Source: Rhodocytophaga rosea | GTDB taxonomy: Bacteria > Bacteroidota > Bacteroidia > Cytophagales > 172606-1 | Assembly: GCF_010119975.1 (NCBI RefSeq) | Contig: NZ_CP048222.1 | Span: 5,618,501-5,682,500, forward strand | Reading direction: 5' to 3' | DNA length: 64,000 nt | Part shown: piece after piece, positions 55,043-64,000 of the stretch | Numbering within the stretch: position 1 is the stretch's first letter | How the letters are laid out: each line of letters begins with the position of its first letter | Translations under genes and position numbers: made by a program | The notes under the pieces: generated by a model | Told to the model about the DNA's origin: nothing | Databases searched by the model: none | Seen by the model: only the letters and a program-made list of their open reading frames with translations

Positions 55043-56614
55043 CTATTTGAAACCTTTCATTTCCTGTTTCATCGAGCCCATAGTTTGACTCATCGTATCG
55101 CCATTCATACTCTGGTGAATGACTTTTGATTCATAGTCGGACACAACCCAGGTATCTTTAGAGCCTCCGCCTTGAGATGAATTTACAATGAGACTACCCC
55201 TGCGGAGCGCTACCCTGGAAAGACCACCTTTGAGCACATACTGTTTATCTTTACCCAATAATGCATAGGTGCGCAGATCAATATGGCGGGGTTCAAAGCG
55301 GTTTTCATCTTCAATAAATGTAGCATGTACCGACAGCGACATAATGGGCTGGGCAATATATTTACGGCGGTTAGCAGTGATCACCCGCCTGAAATCTTCC
55401 CGTTCCTGTCTAGTGGAGTTGCTACCAATCAGAATACCATAGCCGCCGGATTCGTCTACTGGCTTAATTACCAGTTTTTCCATGTTTTCCAGCACATATT
55501 TGTATTCACTGTCAATTTCGCATCGGTAGGTATGTACGTTGTTCAGGATAGGTTCTTCACCCAGGTAATAGCGGATAATATCAGGCACATAGGTATATAC
55601 TGCTTTATCGTCGGCAGCGCCAGTTCCAGGTGCATTCAGTAAACTTACATTTCCTTCCCGGTAAGCCCCCATCAATCCTGGTACTCCCAGCACCGAATCC
55701 GGACGGAAAGCCAGCGGATCAATAAAATCATCATCCACCCGGCGGTAAATCACATCTACCCGTTTAGGACCGTAGATGGTTTTCATGTATACAAAGTTTT
55801 TGTCTACAAATAAATCCCGCCCTTCTACCAGAGGTATACCCATATTCAGCGCGAGAAAGGAATGTTCATAATAAGCAGAGTTATACATGCCCGGCGTAAG
55901 TATCACACATGTAGGGTTATCTACTCCTTCGGGAGCCACCGATTGCATGGTTGCCAGCAATTGCAGGGAATATTCCTGTACCGAACGTACATTGTATTTG
56001 CGGAACAGCGGGAATAAAGTCTTTTTCATAGCTTCCCTGTTAGAAAGCACATAACTTACCCCGGACGGACAACGCACATTATCTTCCAGTACATAATACT
56101 CCCCATCGCAGTGTTTGATCAGGTCAGTACCGGAAATGTGGTTGTAAATTTTACCAACTGGCGTAAAACCTAATATAGCTTTTGTATAATGTTTGGAACT
56201 GAATATCAATTCGGCCGGTACTACGCCATCTTTCAGAATGAGTTTATCGTGGTAAATGTCGTGGATGAACAGGTTAATGGCCATATTACGCTGGATAATA
56301 CCTTCTTCCAGCCGTTGCCATTCTTTGCCAGGTATAATTCTGGGGAAAAGATCAAAAGGGAAAATCCGTTCAACGCCTTTGGATTTATCGGAGTATACGG
56401 CAAACGTAACGCCCTGGTTAAAAAACGAAACTTTGGCATGTTCATTTAATTCCCTGAAGTCGTCTGCAGAAAATTGAGAGAACTGATCAAGTACCTGCTG
56501 ATAGTGTGGATTGATCAGGCCGCCATTTTCAAATACCTCATCCAGAAAGTGAGATTGTATCAGGTAATCAGCAAATACACCGCTATTAATTTGCGGAAGA
56601 GTTAAAGCGTTCAT
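55043..56614 (-). CDS. circularly permuted type-2 ATP-grasp protein
   Basis: The 523-residue protein belongs to the permuted ATP-grasp family (DUF404/DUF407). ATP-grasp features are VIKPVDESGGYGILIGSNS and RPDSVLGVPGLM, with the C-terminal HIDLRTYALLG; LEDNVRCPSGVSYVLSNREAM is the family signature. By family it should ligate a carboxyl to an amine using ATP, glutathionylspermidine-synthase style. It is the first gene of the operon with alpha-E and transglutaminase genes. Confidence 0.92.
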   Translation of the reverse strand: MNALTLPQINSGVFADYLIQSHFLDEVFENGGLINPHYQQVLDQFSQFSADDFRELNEHAKVSFFNQGVTFAVYSDKSKGVERIFPFDLFPRIIPGKEWQRLEEGIIQRNMAINLFIHDIYHDKLILKDGVVPAELIFSSKHYTKAILGFTPVGKIYNHISGTDLIKHCDGEYYVLEDNVRCPSGVSYVLSNREAMKKTLFPLFRKYNVRSVQEYSLQLLATMQSVAPEGVDNPTCVILTPGMYNSAYYEHSFLALNMGIPLVEGRDLFVDKNFVYMKTIYGPKRVDVIYRRVDDDFIDPLAFRPDSVLGVPGLMGAYREGNVSLLNAPGTGAADDKAVYTYVPDIIRYYLGEEPILNNVHTYRCEIDSEYKYVLENMEKLVIKPVDESGGYGILIGSNSTRQEREDFRRVITANRRKYIAQPIMSLSVHATFIEDENRFEPRHIDLRTYALLGKDKQYVLKGGLSRVALRRGSLIVNSSQGGGSKDTWVVSDYESKVIHQSMNGDTMSQTMGSMKQEMKGFK

Positions 56615-56799
56615 AATAACTGGGAAAGGTTATACCAATTTACCCAATTAAAATAAGGAAATGCTTTTAAAAAATGAAATATAATTTTACCTATTTCTAA
56701 GAATGCATAATTTTATTCCCTTAAAATGAGTTAAATGCAATTTAATATTGGAAGGATTAAAGGTATTGTGCTAGGTTTTAGATGAATCCAGAAACTTAT

Positions 56800-57294
56800 C
56801 TAAAAAAGCTTCATCTGCTGATAACCAGAATATGTTTGTTCATGTGCCAGCAACCACTTTTTCCGCCATAAGCCTCCGGCATATCCCACCAGGCTCCCAT
56901 CATGGCCTATTACCCGGTGGCAGGGGAGAAGAATACATATTTTGTTCTTGCTATTGGTATTGCCAATGGCTCGCATCGCATTCGGGTTGTTTAACTTCCG
57001 GGCCATTGCCATATAAGAAGTTGTTTTTCCGAAAGGGATATTTCCCAGTTCATGCCATACCTGCTGCTGGAAAGAAGTGCCTTCCAGCAAAGTAGGAATC
57101 GTGAAAGCCTTTCTTGCGCCACGAAAATACTCGTCTAACTGCTCCACACATTCTTTCAGGCAATCTGGCATTGAAACGCTTGGCGCTTTCTCTTTGGTTT
57201 CTACAAAGGAAACAGTAGTAACTGCTTTGTCCGTACTGTTGATTTCCATCAATCCAATGGGAGAGGAGAAGAAGGTGGTATAAGGGGATTCCAT
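56800..57294 (-). CDS. ogt: methylated-DNA-[protein]-cysteine S-methyltransferase
   Basis: The 164-residue suicide repair protein takes the methyl group from O6-methylguanine onto Cys125 in LLPCHRVIG. FQQQVWHELGNIPFGKTTSY is the DNA-binding helix-turn-helix, with the Arg finger in NAMRAIGNTN. It has no Ada N-terminal domain, so it is the Ogt type. Divergent from pxpA. Confidence 0.95.
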   Translation of the reverse strand: MESPYTTFFSSPIGLMEINSTDKAVTTVSFVETKEKAPSVSMPDCLKECVEQLDEYFRGARKAFTIPTLLEGTSFQQQVWHELGNIPFGKTTSYMAMARKLNNPNAMRAIGNTNSKNKICILLPCHRVIGHDGSLVGYAGGLWRKKWLLAHEQTYSGYQQMKLF

Positions 57295-57418
57295 ACAATA
57301 AGGATTAACTGTCCCAAATTAGTGATTTTCTAAAAATTTCTTGCTGATTACTTTTCCCTTGAATCTTTCTTTACATTTATGATGGGACTAAAGACACATG
57401 ACTAGTAAATAGAATTAC

Positions 57419-58180
57419 ATGGCCAATTCTTATATAGATTTAAACTGTGATTTAGGGGAAAGTTTTGGCGCGTATCACTTGGGTGCCGATGAGCAGATTT
57501 TGCCATATATTAGTTCTGCTAATATTGCCTGCGGTTTCCATGCCGGTGATCCTTCGGTCATGCGGAAAACAGTAAAACTGGCTATGCAGCATAAGGTAGC
57601 CATAGGCGCTCATCCTGGCTTGCCGGACCTGGTTGGTTTTGGAAGGCGTATGATGGTGATCTCACCGGAAGAAGCTTTTGATCTAATCGTATACCAGGTA
57701 GGGGCGCTTTGGGCATTTGTGCAGGCAGAAGCAGGGAAGTTGCATCATGTGAAACCGCATGGGGCTTTATATAATATGGCAGCAGTTAACGGTAGATTAG
57801 CTGAAGCCATTGCCGAAGCCATTTTCAAAGTAAATCCTCAACTCATACTATACGGACTGGCTGGCAGTGAACTCATCAAAGCTGGAAATAAATTAGGTTT
57901 ACAAACGGCGCAGGAAGTATTTGCCGACCGTACCTATCAGCCAGATGGCACCTTAACACCACGGAATTTGCCTCACGCCCTACTTTCAGACCCAGCACTA
58001 GCCGCCAGACAAGTAGTTGATATGGTGAAACAAGGAAAAGTGAAAGCTTTAACAGGAGTGGAAATATCCATTCAAGCAGATACAGTTTGTATTCATGGAG
58101 ATGGATCACAAGCTGTGACTTTTGTGCATACCATCCGGGAGTTTCTAAGTAGAGAAAGTATAATTATCCGGGCAGTATAA
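57419..58180 (+). CDS. pxpA: 5-oxoprolinase subunit A (LamB/YcsF family)
   Basis: The 253-residue protein has the LamB/YcsF signature [43 protein letters not shown] and [10 protein letters not shown]. With PxpB and PxpC it opens 5-oxoproline to glutamate using ATP. PxpB and PxpC are not adjacent; instead an NRAMP-like transporter follows, as in the ycsF-ycsG order of Bacillus subtilis. Confidence 0.93.
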   Translation: MANSYIDLNCDLGESFGAYHLGADEQILPYISSANIACGFHAGDPSVMRKTVKLAMQHKVAIGAHPGLPDLVGFGRRMMVISPEEAFDLIVYQVGALWAFVQAEAGKLHHVKPHGALYNMAAVNGRLAEAIAEAIFKVNPQLILYGLAGSELIKAGNKLGLQTAQEVFADRTYQPDGTLTPRNLPHALLSDPALAARQVVDMVKQGKVKALTGVEISIQADTVCIHGDGSQAVTFVHTIREFLSRESIIIRAV

Positions 58181-58315
58181 TGTATGGCTAAATGGCTATA
58201 TTGTTACATTAGCTACGCTGAACTTCGTTTGTTGAATGGTTAGATTGTTGATTTCTTTACAGATTAAGGAATATTACTCGCTCATTTACTCAATCTCCTA
58301 TTCACTCACTAACCC

Positions 58316-59512
58316 ATGACTACTGAACACCGCCGGAACTGGAGCATTGGACTGGGTGCCGCTTTCCTGATGGCAACTTCTGCCGTAGGTCCTGGATTTC
58401 TGACCCAAACTACCGTCTTTACCCAGAGTTTAACTGCCAGTTTCGGATTCGTCATCCTGGTTTCTATACTACTAGATATAGGCATACAACTCAATATATG
58501 GCGGATCATTGCTGTTTCCGGGAAACGGGCTCAGGAAATTTCCAATACTTTACTACCTGGATTGGGTCTGTTTATTTCTTTTCTGATTGTACTGGGTGGG
58601 TTTGCTTTTAATATCGGGAATGTAGCCGGCGCAGGGTTGGGATTGAATGTATTATTTGGACTATCAGTAGAAAATGGCGCTGTTATTACAGCTATTTTAG
58701 CGATAGGTATATTTTTGCTGAAAGAAGCCGGAAAAATCATGGACCGCTTTGCCCAAATAATGGGTGCAATAATGATCATTCTAATTATATATGTAGCAAT
58801 TGTTGCAGAACCTCCGGTGGCAGAAGCTGCCTACCGAACCTTCTGGCCCCAGCAAATTGACCAAATAGCCATTGTAACGCTGGTTGGAGGGACGGTGGGC
58901 GGATACATTACATTTGCCGGTGGGCACCGCTTGCTGGATGCTGGAATTCAGGGAAAATCTGTTTTGCCACAAGTAACCATGAGTGCGATATCTGGTATCG
59001 GATTGGCTTCAATTATCCGTGTTTTTCTCTTTCTGGCCGCTCTGGGGGTAATTAGCCAAGGCCTTACCTTGGATGCTGAAAATCCGCCTGCATCTGTGTT
59101 TAAACTGGCAGCCGGTAGGATAGGATATGCTTTATTTGGAATTGTGATGTTTGCTGCGGCCATCACTTCAGTGGTAGGTTCTGCCTATACGTCAGTTTCT
59201 TTTGTCAAATCGTTTCATCCGGCTTTATTTAAATACCAGAATATACTTGTCATCGGATTCATTTTAATTTCAACACTGATTTTTATCAGCATCGGAAGAC
59301 CAGTAAAACTGCTTATTCTAGCTGGTGCCCTCAACGGACTTATTTTACCTATTACACTGGCTACAATGCTAATTGCTGCTTACCAGTCAAAAATTATAGG
59401 TAACTACAAACATCCGATCTGGCTTACCCTATTCGGCTGGCTCATAGTATTACTTATGGCGTATATGGGTGGGTTTACTTTGGTGAATCAATTGGGGGAT
59501 TTGTGGGGATAA
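58316..59512 (+). CDS. NRAMP-like transporter (YcsG type)
   Basis: The 398-residue, about eleven-helix protein resembles NRAMP carriers but diverges at the metal site. In helix 1 the usual DPGN reads GPGF (TSAVGPGFLTQTT). Helix 6 reads GGTVGGYITFAGGHRLLDAG where metal carriers have MPHN. These changes are typical of the YcsG-type subgroup found next to pxpA, so metal transport is doubtful. It may move a pxpA-linked substrate such as 5-oxoproline, which is inference. Confidence 0.8.
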   Translation: MTTEHRRNWSIGLGAAFLMATSAVGPGFLTQTTVFTQSLTASFGFVILVSILLDIGIQLNIWRIIAVSGKRAQEISNTLLPGLGLFISFLIVLGGFAFNIGNVAGAGLGLNVLFGLSVENGAVITAILAIGIFLLKEAGKIMDRFAQIMGAIMIILIIYVAIVAEPPVAEAAYRTFWPQQIDQIAIVTLVGGTVGGYITFAGGHRLLDAGIQGKSVLPQVTMSAISGIGLASIIRVFLFLAALGVISQGLTLDAENPPASVFKLAAGRIGYALFGIVMFAAAITSVVGSAYTSVSFVKSFHPALFKYQNILVIGFILISTLIFISIGRPVKLLILAGALNGLILPITLATMLIAAYQSKIIGNYKHPIWLTLFGWLIVLLMAYMGGFTLVNQLGDLWG

Positions 59513-59565
59513 TCTTGAAAATAGATGGATTGATTACCTGTTTGTCTCCAAATAGTTAGAAATCT

Positions 59566-59985
59566 TTAGAGGCATTGACTTTCTAGTCTTTTAAAAATCC
59601 TTTTTTTATAAGCTTTGATTTTAATCTTTTTGGCTTGTAATTCTCTATCTTGCTCAACTTTCTTTTGTTCTTCTTCCAAAAGAGGAGAGCGATAATATAT
59701 CATGGGCAGTAAAACAACATGTAATGGGCAATTACCCTTTATCAGTTCACGCTTAATGAACATTCCTGCGTAATGAACTTCTAACTCTTGACTTTCCTCT
59801 GGAATCGAAAAAGTGAATTCTCCATTTTCATTAGTAGCAGTTTTAAATTCAGCATTAAGAGTTTGGATAACTGCTCCGGCTATAGACTGTAAATCTTTAT
59901 CTATGATTTTTCCGGAGACTGTTATCTGCTGGCTAAATCCGTCAATTATACCTAAATATAAAATTGTAGAGAATAATAGTTTCAT
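59566..59985 (-). CDS. carboxypeptidase-regulatory-like domain protein
   Basis: The 139-residue exported protein has signal peptide MKLLFSTILYLGIIDGFSQ and one CarboxypepD-regulatory-like beta-sandwich (ITVSGKIIDKDLQSIAGAVI, then ATNENGEFTFSIP). That domain is common at the N-terminus of SusC-like receptors, but here it is alone, with a basic C-terminal tail (AKKIKIKAYKKRIFKRL). Its stop lies 53 bases past the transporter stop, convergent. It is three bases downstream of hemH and probably co-transcribed. Confidence 0.7.
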   Translation of the reverse strand: MKLLFSTILYLGIIDGFSQQITVSGKIIDKDLQSIAGAVIQTLNAEFKTATNENGEFTFSIPEESQELEVHYAGMFIKRELIKGNCPLHVVLLPMIYYRSPLLEEEQKKVEQDRELQAKKIKIKAYKKRIFKRLESQCL

Positions 59986-59988
59986 TTC

Positions 59989-61089
59989 TTACACATACAG
60001 CTTTTGCGTATTTGCTTTCACCAGATCTGACAGGGTATCTACCCACAACGGATGATTATTGAGGCTTTCTACGAGTTGCCAGTGCTTGCCGCCATTCTTC
60101 TCAAACAATTCTTTATATTCTTCGCCTACTTCTATCGTAGTTTCCAGGCAGTCGGCTACGAAAGCAGGAGAAAATGCCAGTACGGATTTTATGCCTTTTT
60201 TAGTTAGTTCCAGAATTACATCATCCGTATAAGGTTTTATCCAGGGATCTTTGCCCAGCCGGGACTGAAAGGTAACGGTATACTTGGATTCAGAAATATT
60301 TAAGGCTTTGGCAAGCAAACGGGTAGTTTCGAAGCATTGTGCCCGGTAACAGTGCCGGTTTCTGACACCCCAGCTTGCGCAACAATCTCCTTGCAGACAA
60401 GTATTACTACTATCGCCTTTGCGGATCTGCCGTTCGGGCAGGCCATGATAGGTAAATATAAAATGATCGTACTTGTATTTCTCCAGGTGTTTTTTGCCTA
60501 TGCTAGCAAAAGCTTCAATAAACTTGGGATGATTCAGAAAATAATTTACAAAGCTGACCTGCGGAATAATCTGCCAGTTGCTGATGATCCTCATTACCTC
60601 TTCATACACAGAACCAGTAGTAGCCGAAGCATATTGCGGAAAAAGCGGAATCACAATAATATGCTCGAAGCCTTTGTTATTAAACTGCTCCAATGCCGAT
60701 GCAATACTTGGATTCTGGTAGCGCATACCCAACATAACTTTATAGTCAGCACCTAATTGTTGCTGCAACAAGGCTGTTACATCTTCACTGTAAAATTTCA
60801 GCGGTGAACCTCTGTCTGTCCATACCTGCTTATATACTTTAGCTGATTTTGGCGACCGGAAAGGAGCAATAATCAGATTCACCAGCATCGCTCTGGAAAC
60901 AAAAGGAATATCTATCACCCTTCCATCCATTAAAAACTCACGCAGGTATTTGCGTACATCCGGCACCGAAGGGCTGTCTGGGGTTCCCAGGTTTACCAGC
61001 AATACCCCAATTCGGGGCGAAACTGAAGTAGTGCCGGTAGAATCAGGTTGCTGCGAAGCGGTGGCTGTAACAGGAGCAGGGCTTATCAT
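59989..61089 (-). CDS. hemH: ferrochelatase, with Cys-rich insert
   Basis: The 366-residue enzyme puts iron into protoporphyrin IX, the last step of haem synthesis. It shows VLLVNLGTPDSP (29-40), PLFPQYASATTGS, the active-site His215 in YHGLPER, and the Glu in TTIEVGEEY. Between His215 and the next helix lies a cluster of five Cys (231, 236, 237, 247, 252), where the internal 2Fe-2S cluster of some bacterial ferrochelatases sits. The first ~25 residues are a low-complexity extension. It is the first gene of a possible pair with the small exported protein. Confidence 0.94.
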   Translation of the reverse strand: MISPAPVTATASQQPDSTGTTSVSPRIGVLLVNLGTPDSPSVPDVRKYLREFLMDGRVIDIPFVSRAMLVNLIIAPFRSPKSAKVYKQVWTDRGSPLKFYSEDVTALLQQQLGADYKVMLGMRYQNPSIASALEQFNNKGFEHIIVIPLFPQYASATTGSVYEEVMRIISNWQIIPQVSFVNYFLNHPKFIEAFASIGKKHLEKYKYDHFIFTYHGLPERQIRKGDSSNTCLQGDCCASWGVRNRHCYRAQCFETTRLLAKALNISESKYTVTFQSRLGKDPWIKPYTDDVILELTKKGIKSVLAFSPAFVADCLETTIEVGEEYKELFEKNGGKHWQLVESLNNHPLWVDTLSDLVKANTQKLYV

Positions 61090-61280
61090 AATTAAAAAAT
61101 ATACAGGTCGTGGATTTGCCAGGTAAAATGTTGTAAAACCCGGCTTTCAAATAACCTATTTTGCATTACGAATGTTTCATGATTACCTGTTTTAACACAT
61201 CCATGCAGAAACAGAATAGCCTTATTCAGATGCATAAAAAGTTATGTGACAAGCCTGGCTTTATCTATATCAAAGCTATT

Positions 61281-62354
61281 CTATATATACTCGGCTCCTT
61301 TAGACTTGGCATCCGCCACAAATTCTTTTACCTTCTGCTCTTCGTCTTTTTTGCAGATCAATAATACATTATCGTATTCAGCGACAATATATCCATCCAG
61401 GCCTTGTACCACCACAAGCCGGTCTTTAGGCGTTTTAATAATGCAGTTTTTGGTATCATATAGCATCACCTGGCCATCGATTACATTCTGGGCGGAATCT
61501 TTATGCGAAACTTCATACAGCGATTTCCAGGTTCCCAGATCAGACCAGCCAAAATCACTCAGCACTACATACACTTCGTTACTTTTCTCCATGACCCCAT
61601 TATCTATAGAAATATTCTTACAGAAGGAATAAGTCTTTTTGATGAAAGCTTCTTCTCCATCGGTATAATAAACTTTCTTTCCTCCTTCAAACAAATCAGC
61701 CATTTCATCCAGGTGAAGCTGGAAGTTTTTCATAATTGCTTTGGCATTCCATATAAAAATACCGGCATTCCACACATAGTCGCCGCTTTCAAGAAACTGC
61801 TGTGCCAGTTCCAGGAAAGGTTTTTCTGTAAACGTTTTTACTTTCTTAATGTCTGCATCGGCATTAGGGATGTATTGAATATAGCCGTAGCCAGTATCAG
61901 GCCGGCTGGGTTTAATGCCTAGGGTAATCAGGATATCACGTTTTTCAGTAGCATCCAGCGCTTTTTTAATGGTGCGCTTAAATTCTTCTTCTTTTAATAT
62001 AATATGGTCGGCAGGTGCTACTACAATATTGGCATGCGGGTTTTTAACTGCAATTTTATAACTGGCATACGCAATACAAGGGGCTGTGTTCCGCCGGGTA
62101 GGTTCCAGCAGGATCTGGTCGGGGGTAAGAAAAGGAAGCTGTTTTTGTACGAGATCCTTATAATCGACACTAGTGACAATAAAAATATTTTCGGGAGGAC
62201 AAATGCCGGTAAAGCGGTCAGCGGTTTGTTGTAATAATGTTTTTCCGGTGCCCAATACATCATGAAATTGCTTGGGGAAGTCTGTACGGCTAAAAGGCCA
62301 GAAACGGGTACCTACACCGCCGGCCATAATTACAACATAATTATTCTGTGTCAT
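61281..62354 (-). CDS. manC: mannose-1-phosphate guanylyltransferase
   Basis: The 357-residue enzyme makes GDP-mannose from mannose 1-phosphate and GTP, for polysaccharide and glycoprotein synthesis. The nucleotidyltransferase loop AGGVGTRFWPFSR and the PKQF lysine site are at residues 11-30, with EPTRRNTAPCIAYA and GYGYIQ further on. A short left-handed beta-helix C-terminus follows, with no isomerase domain, so it is the single-function type. Monocistronic. Confidence 0.93.
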   Translation of the reverse strand: MTQNNYVVIMAGGVGTRFWPFSRTDFPKQFHDVLGTGKTLLQQTADRFTGICPPENIFIVTSVDYKDLVQKQLPFLTPDQILLEPTRRNTAPCIAYASYKIAVKNPHANIVVAPADHIILKEEEFKRTIKKALDATEKRDILITLGIKPSRPDTGYGYIQYIPNADADIKKVKTFTEKPFLELAQQFLESGDYVWNAGIFIWNAKAIMKNFQLHLDEMADLFEGGKKVYYTDGEEAFIKKTYSFCKNISIDNGVMEKSNEVYVVLSDFGWSDLGTWKSLYEVSHKDSAQNVIDGQVMLYDTKNCIIKTPKDRLVVVQGLDGYIVAEYDNVLLICKKDEEQKVKEFVADAKSKGAEYI

Positions 62355-62832
62355 GGTTTAAAGTTTGAACTGCAAAGGTAAGGATAGTTTTGGTTTTGAT
62401 GAATGATGTAATTAAAATATAACTATTCTAATATATAATTTTATTATTAGTAGCCTATCTGCAAAATTTTGTATGGTAAAGTGTAAATCCGTATTTTAAA
62501 CAATTTTATTCAAGCTTTACTATTATATAAGTTGTAAATTGTTAAATTTATAATAATTTGCTGATTTTTAGCAAGTTATTATTTGTGTGGTATTTGCTAA
62601 ACTGATTTGCAGCTAAGTACAATTCTATAGCCAGAACAGATGATGCAATAAGCTTAGTTCTTCGTACTGGAGAAAAGTATTTTTATAAAGAATATAATTT
62701 CTTCCTGATAAAGCTTTAATTTTTTATTTGTACTTAATATTTTTTATTAACTTCAAATTATATTTTTGTTATTATGTAACTTTGGAAACAAAGATAGAAA
62801 AAGCGATACATTTTGTTTAAGTAGTTTGAAAG
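62355..62832. other. divergent intergenic region manC / recQ
   Basis: About 478 bases, strongly AT-rich, no credible ORF. A candidate recQ -7 box is listed separately. Confidence 0.5.
62777..62784 (+). promoter_or_regulatory. candidate -7 box of recQ
   Basis: TAACTTTG, an exact match to TAnnTTTG, lies 48 bases before the recQ start. The -33 region is weak. Confidence 0.4.
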
Positions 62833-64000
62833 ATGTTAACAGAACAAGCACCGAATCTTAAAGATAAGCTCAAGGAAATATTTGGTTACAGCCAGTTTAG
62901 AGGCAACCAGGAAATCATCATTCAAAATATTCTGGCTGGCAGGAATACATTTGTGATCATGCCGACCGGTGCAGGGAAATCGCTTTGCTACCAGTTACCT
63001 GCGCTTTCGACCACAGGTACAGCTATTGTTATCTCGCCTCTTATTGCGCTGATGAAAAATCAGGTGGATCAGCTGAATGCAGTTGGGGTGAATGCACAAT
63101 TTTTAAACTCTACCCTGAGTAAAGCTGAAATTACCAAAGTTAAAAAAGATACGCTCACTGGCGCCATTAAACTTTTATATGTAGCCCCTGAGTCACTCAC
63201 CAAAGAGGAGAATGTGGCTTTTCTGCAAAAGGCCAATATCTCATTTGTAGCGATCGATGAAGCCCATTGTATTTCAGAATGGGGCCACGATTTCCGCCCG
63301 GAATACCGCAAGATCAAAACGATTATTGATAACCTGGGAAACCTGCCTGTGATTGCCCTTACGGCTACCGCTACCCCTAAGGTGCAGCTCGATATACAGA
63401 AAAACCTTCAGATGGAAGAGGCTGCGGTATTTAAATCTTCTTTCAACCGGAAAAACCTGTATTATGAGATCAGGCCGAAAACCGACACCAAGAAGCAGTT
63501 GATTAAATACATTAAAAATCATAAGGGCAAATCAGGAATTGTGTATTGCCTGAGCCGCAAGAAAGTAGAAGAAATTTCCGAACTGCTCAATGTAAATGAT
63601 ATTAAGACACTGCCCTATCATGCCGGTCTTGATCCGCAGGTGCGCATGAATAACCAGGATGCTTTCCTAAATGAGGAAGTGGATGTAATTGTAGCCACCA
63701 TTGCGTTTGGAATGGGTATAGATAAGCCCGATGTGCGTTTTGTGATCCATTATGATGCGCCTAAATCACTGGAGGGCTACTATCAGGAAACCGGACGGGC
63801 CGGAAGGGATGGCCTGGAAGGCAACTGTATTATGTTTTACAGCTACAATGATATTTTGAAGCTGGAAAAATTTAACAAAGATAAGCCGGTTACCGAAAGG
63901 GATAATGCCAAACACCTGCTTCAGGAAATGGCCGCCTATGCTGAGTCTTCGGTGTGCCGCAGAAGGCAACTGCTGCATTATTTTGGCGAACATTTAGACA
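62833..64000 (+). CDS. recQ: ATP-dependent DNA helicase RecQ, N-terminal part
   Basis: The gene runs off the window, with 389 residues visible. RecQ unwinds DNA 3' to 5' in recombination and fork repair. Motif 0 is FGYSQFRGNQEI, Walker A MPTGAGKSLCYQLPA, DEAH-box IDEAHCISEWGHDFRPEY, motif III ALTATAT, motif V VATIAFGMGIDKPDVRFVIH, motif VI YYQETGRAGRDG. The zinc-binding region starts at the edge (SSVCRRRQLLHYFGE). The ATG at 62833 gives the standard start. The HRDC end is outside the window. Confidence 0.95.
   Translation, partial: MLTEQAPNLKDKLKEIFGYSQFRGNQEIIIQNILAGRNTFVIMPTGAGKSLCYQLPALSTTGTAIVISPLIALMKNQVDQLNAVGVNAQFLNSTLSKAEITKVKKDTLTGAIKLLYVAPESLTKEENVAFLQKANISFVAIDEAHCISEWGHDFRPEYRKIKTIIDNLGNLPVIALTATATPKVQLDIQKNLQMEEAAVFKSSFNRKNLYYEIRPKTDTKKQLIKYIKNHKGKSGIVYCLSRKKVEEISELLNVNDIKTLPYHAGLDPQVRMNNQDAFLNEEVDVIVATIAFGMGIDKPDVRFVIHYDAPKSLEGYYQETGRAGRDGLEGNCIMFYSYNDILKLEKFNKDKPVTERDNAKHLLQEMAAYAESSVCRRRQLLHYFGEHLD

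Overview
The window looks like a chromosomal segment of a Bacteroidota, most likely a Cytophagales relative. Four things point there: the gliding protein GldG, a fused SecDF, a DUF3667 membrane protein, and several upstream regions carrying the Bacteroidota -7 box TAnnTTTG with few Shine-Dalgarno sites. Base composition is AT-rich. Most of the window is ordinary housekeeping sequence. No tRNA, rRNA, CRISPR array, prophage or insertion sequence was seen.

Layout. 1-5.2 kb: end of a KDPG aldolase gene, a repeat-rich coiled-coil/PRC-barrel protein with a small membrane protein, an acyltransferase, a Nif3-like protein and a DUF3667 protein. 5.4-7.4 kb: rdgB, a frameshifted udk-like kinase gene and ktrA. 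7.5-8.9 kb: a PadR regulator with a CPBP-like membrane protein. 9.3-10.9 kb: a GAF-PAS-DHp sensor lacking an ATPase, then a small membrane-protein gene followed by an integron attC-like site. 11.0-20.5 kb: a two-protein nonribosomal peptide synthetase (NRPS) locus with a STAS-like gene and a divergent Sfp-type phosphopantetheinyl transferase. 20.6-31.2 kb: secDF, scpA, dxs, mazG, a membrane protein and rlmN. 31.3-36.5 kb: a HAD protein, gldG, a membrane-anchored protein, a LytTR regulator, an Nfu protein and rpmA-rplU. 36.8-46.5 kb: a frameshifted GH3-family gene, a LysE exporter, a GT-C glycosyltransferase, a LysM lytic transglycosylase, cdd, a saccharopine dehydrogenase-like gene and an EamA transporter. 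46.6-53 kb: an NlpC/P60 lipoprotein, an outer-membrane barrel, a TerC protein, a PA14-OmpA protein and rpsF-rpsR-rplI. 53-64 kb: the transglutaminase/alpha-E/ATP-grasp trio, ogt, pxpA with an NRAMP-like transporter, hemH, manC and the start of recQ.

The most distinctive system is the NRPS locus. The first protein is A-PCP-C. The second is C-lobe fragment-A(interrupted by a methyltransferase)-PCP-reductase. With the nearby PPTase this is a complete two-module line ending in reductive release. It predicts a dipeptide aldehyde, possibly cyclising to a pyrazinone, made from an aromatic and a branched-chain residue. Other points of note are a lone attC-like site that bounds a one-gene cassette, an exact 18-residue helical repeat in the PRC-barrel protein, and two genes (udk-like and GH3) that each need one extra base to read through.
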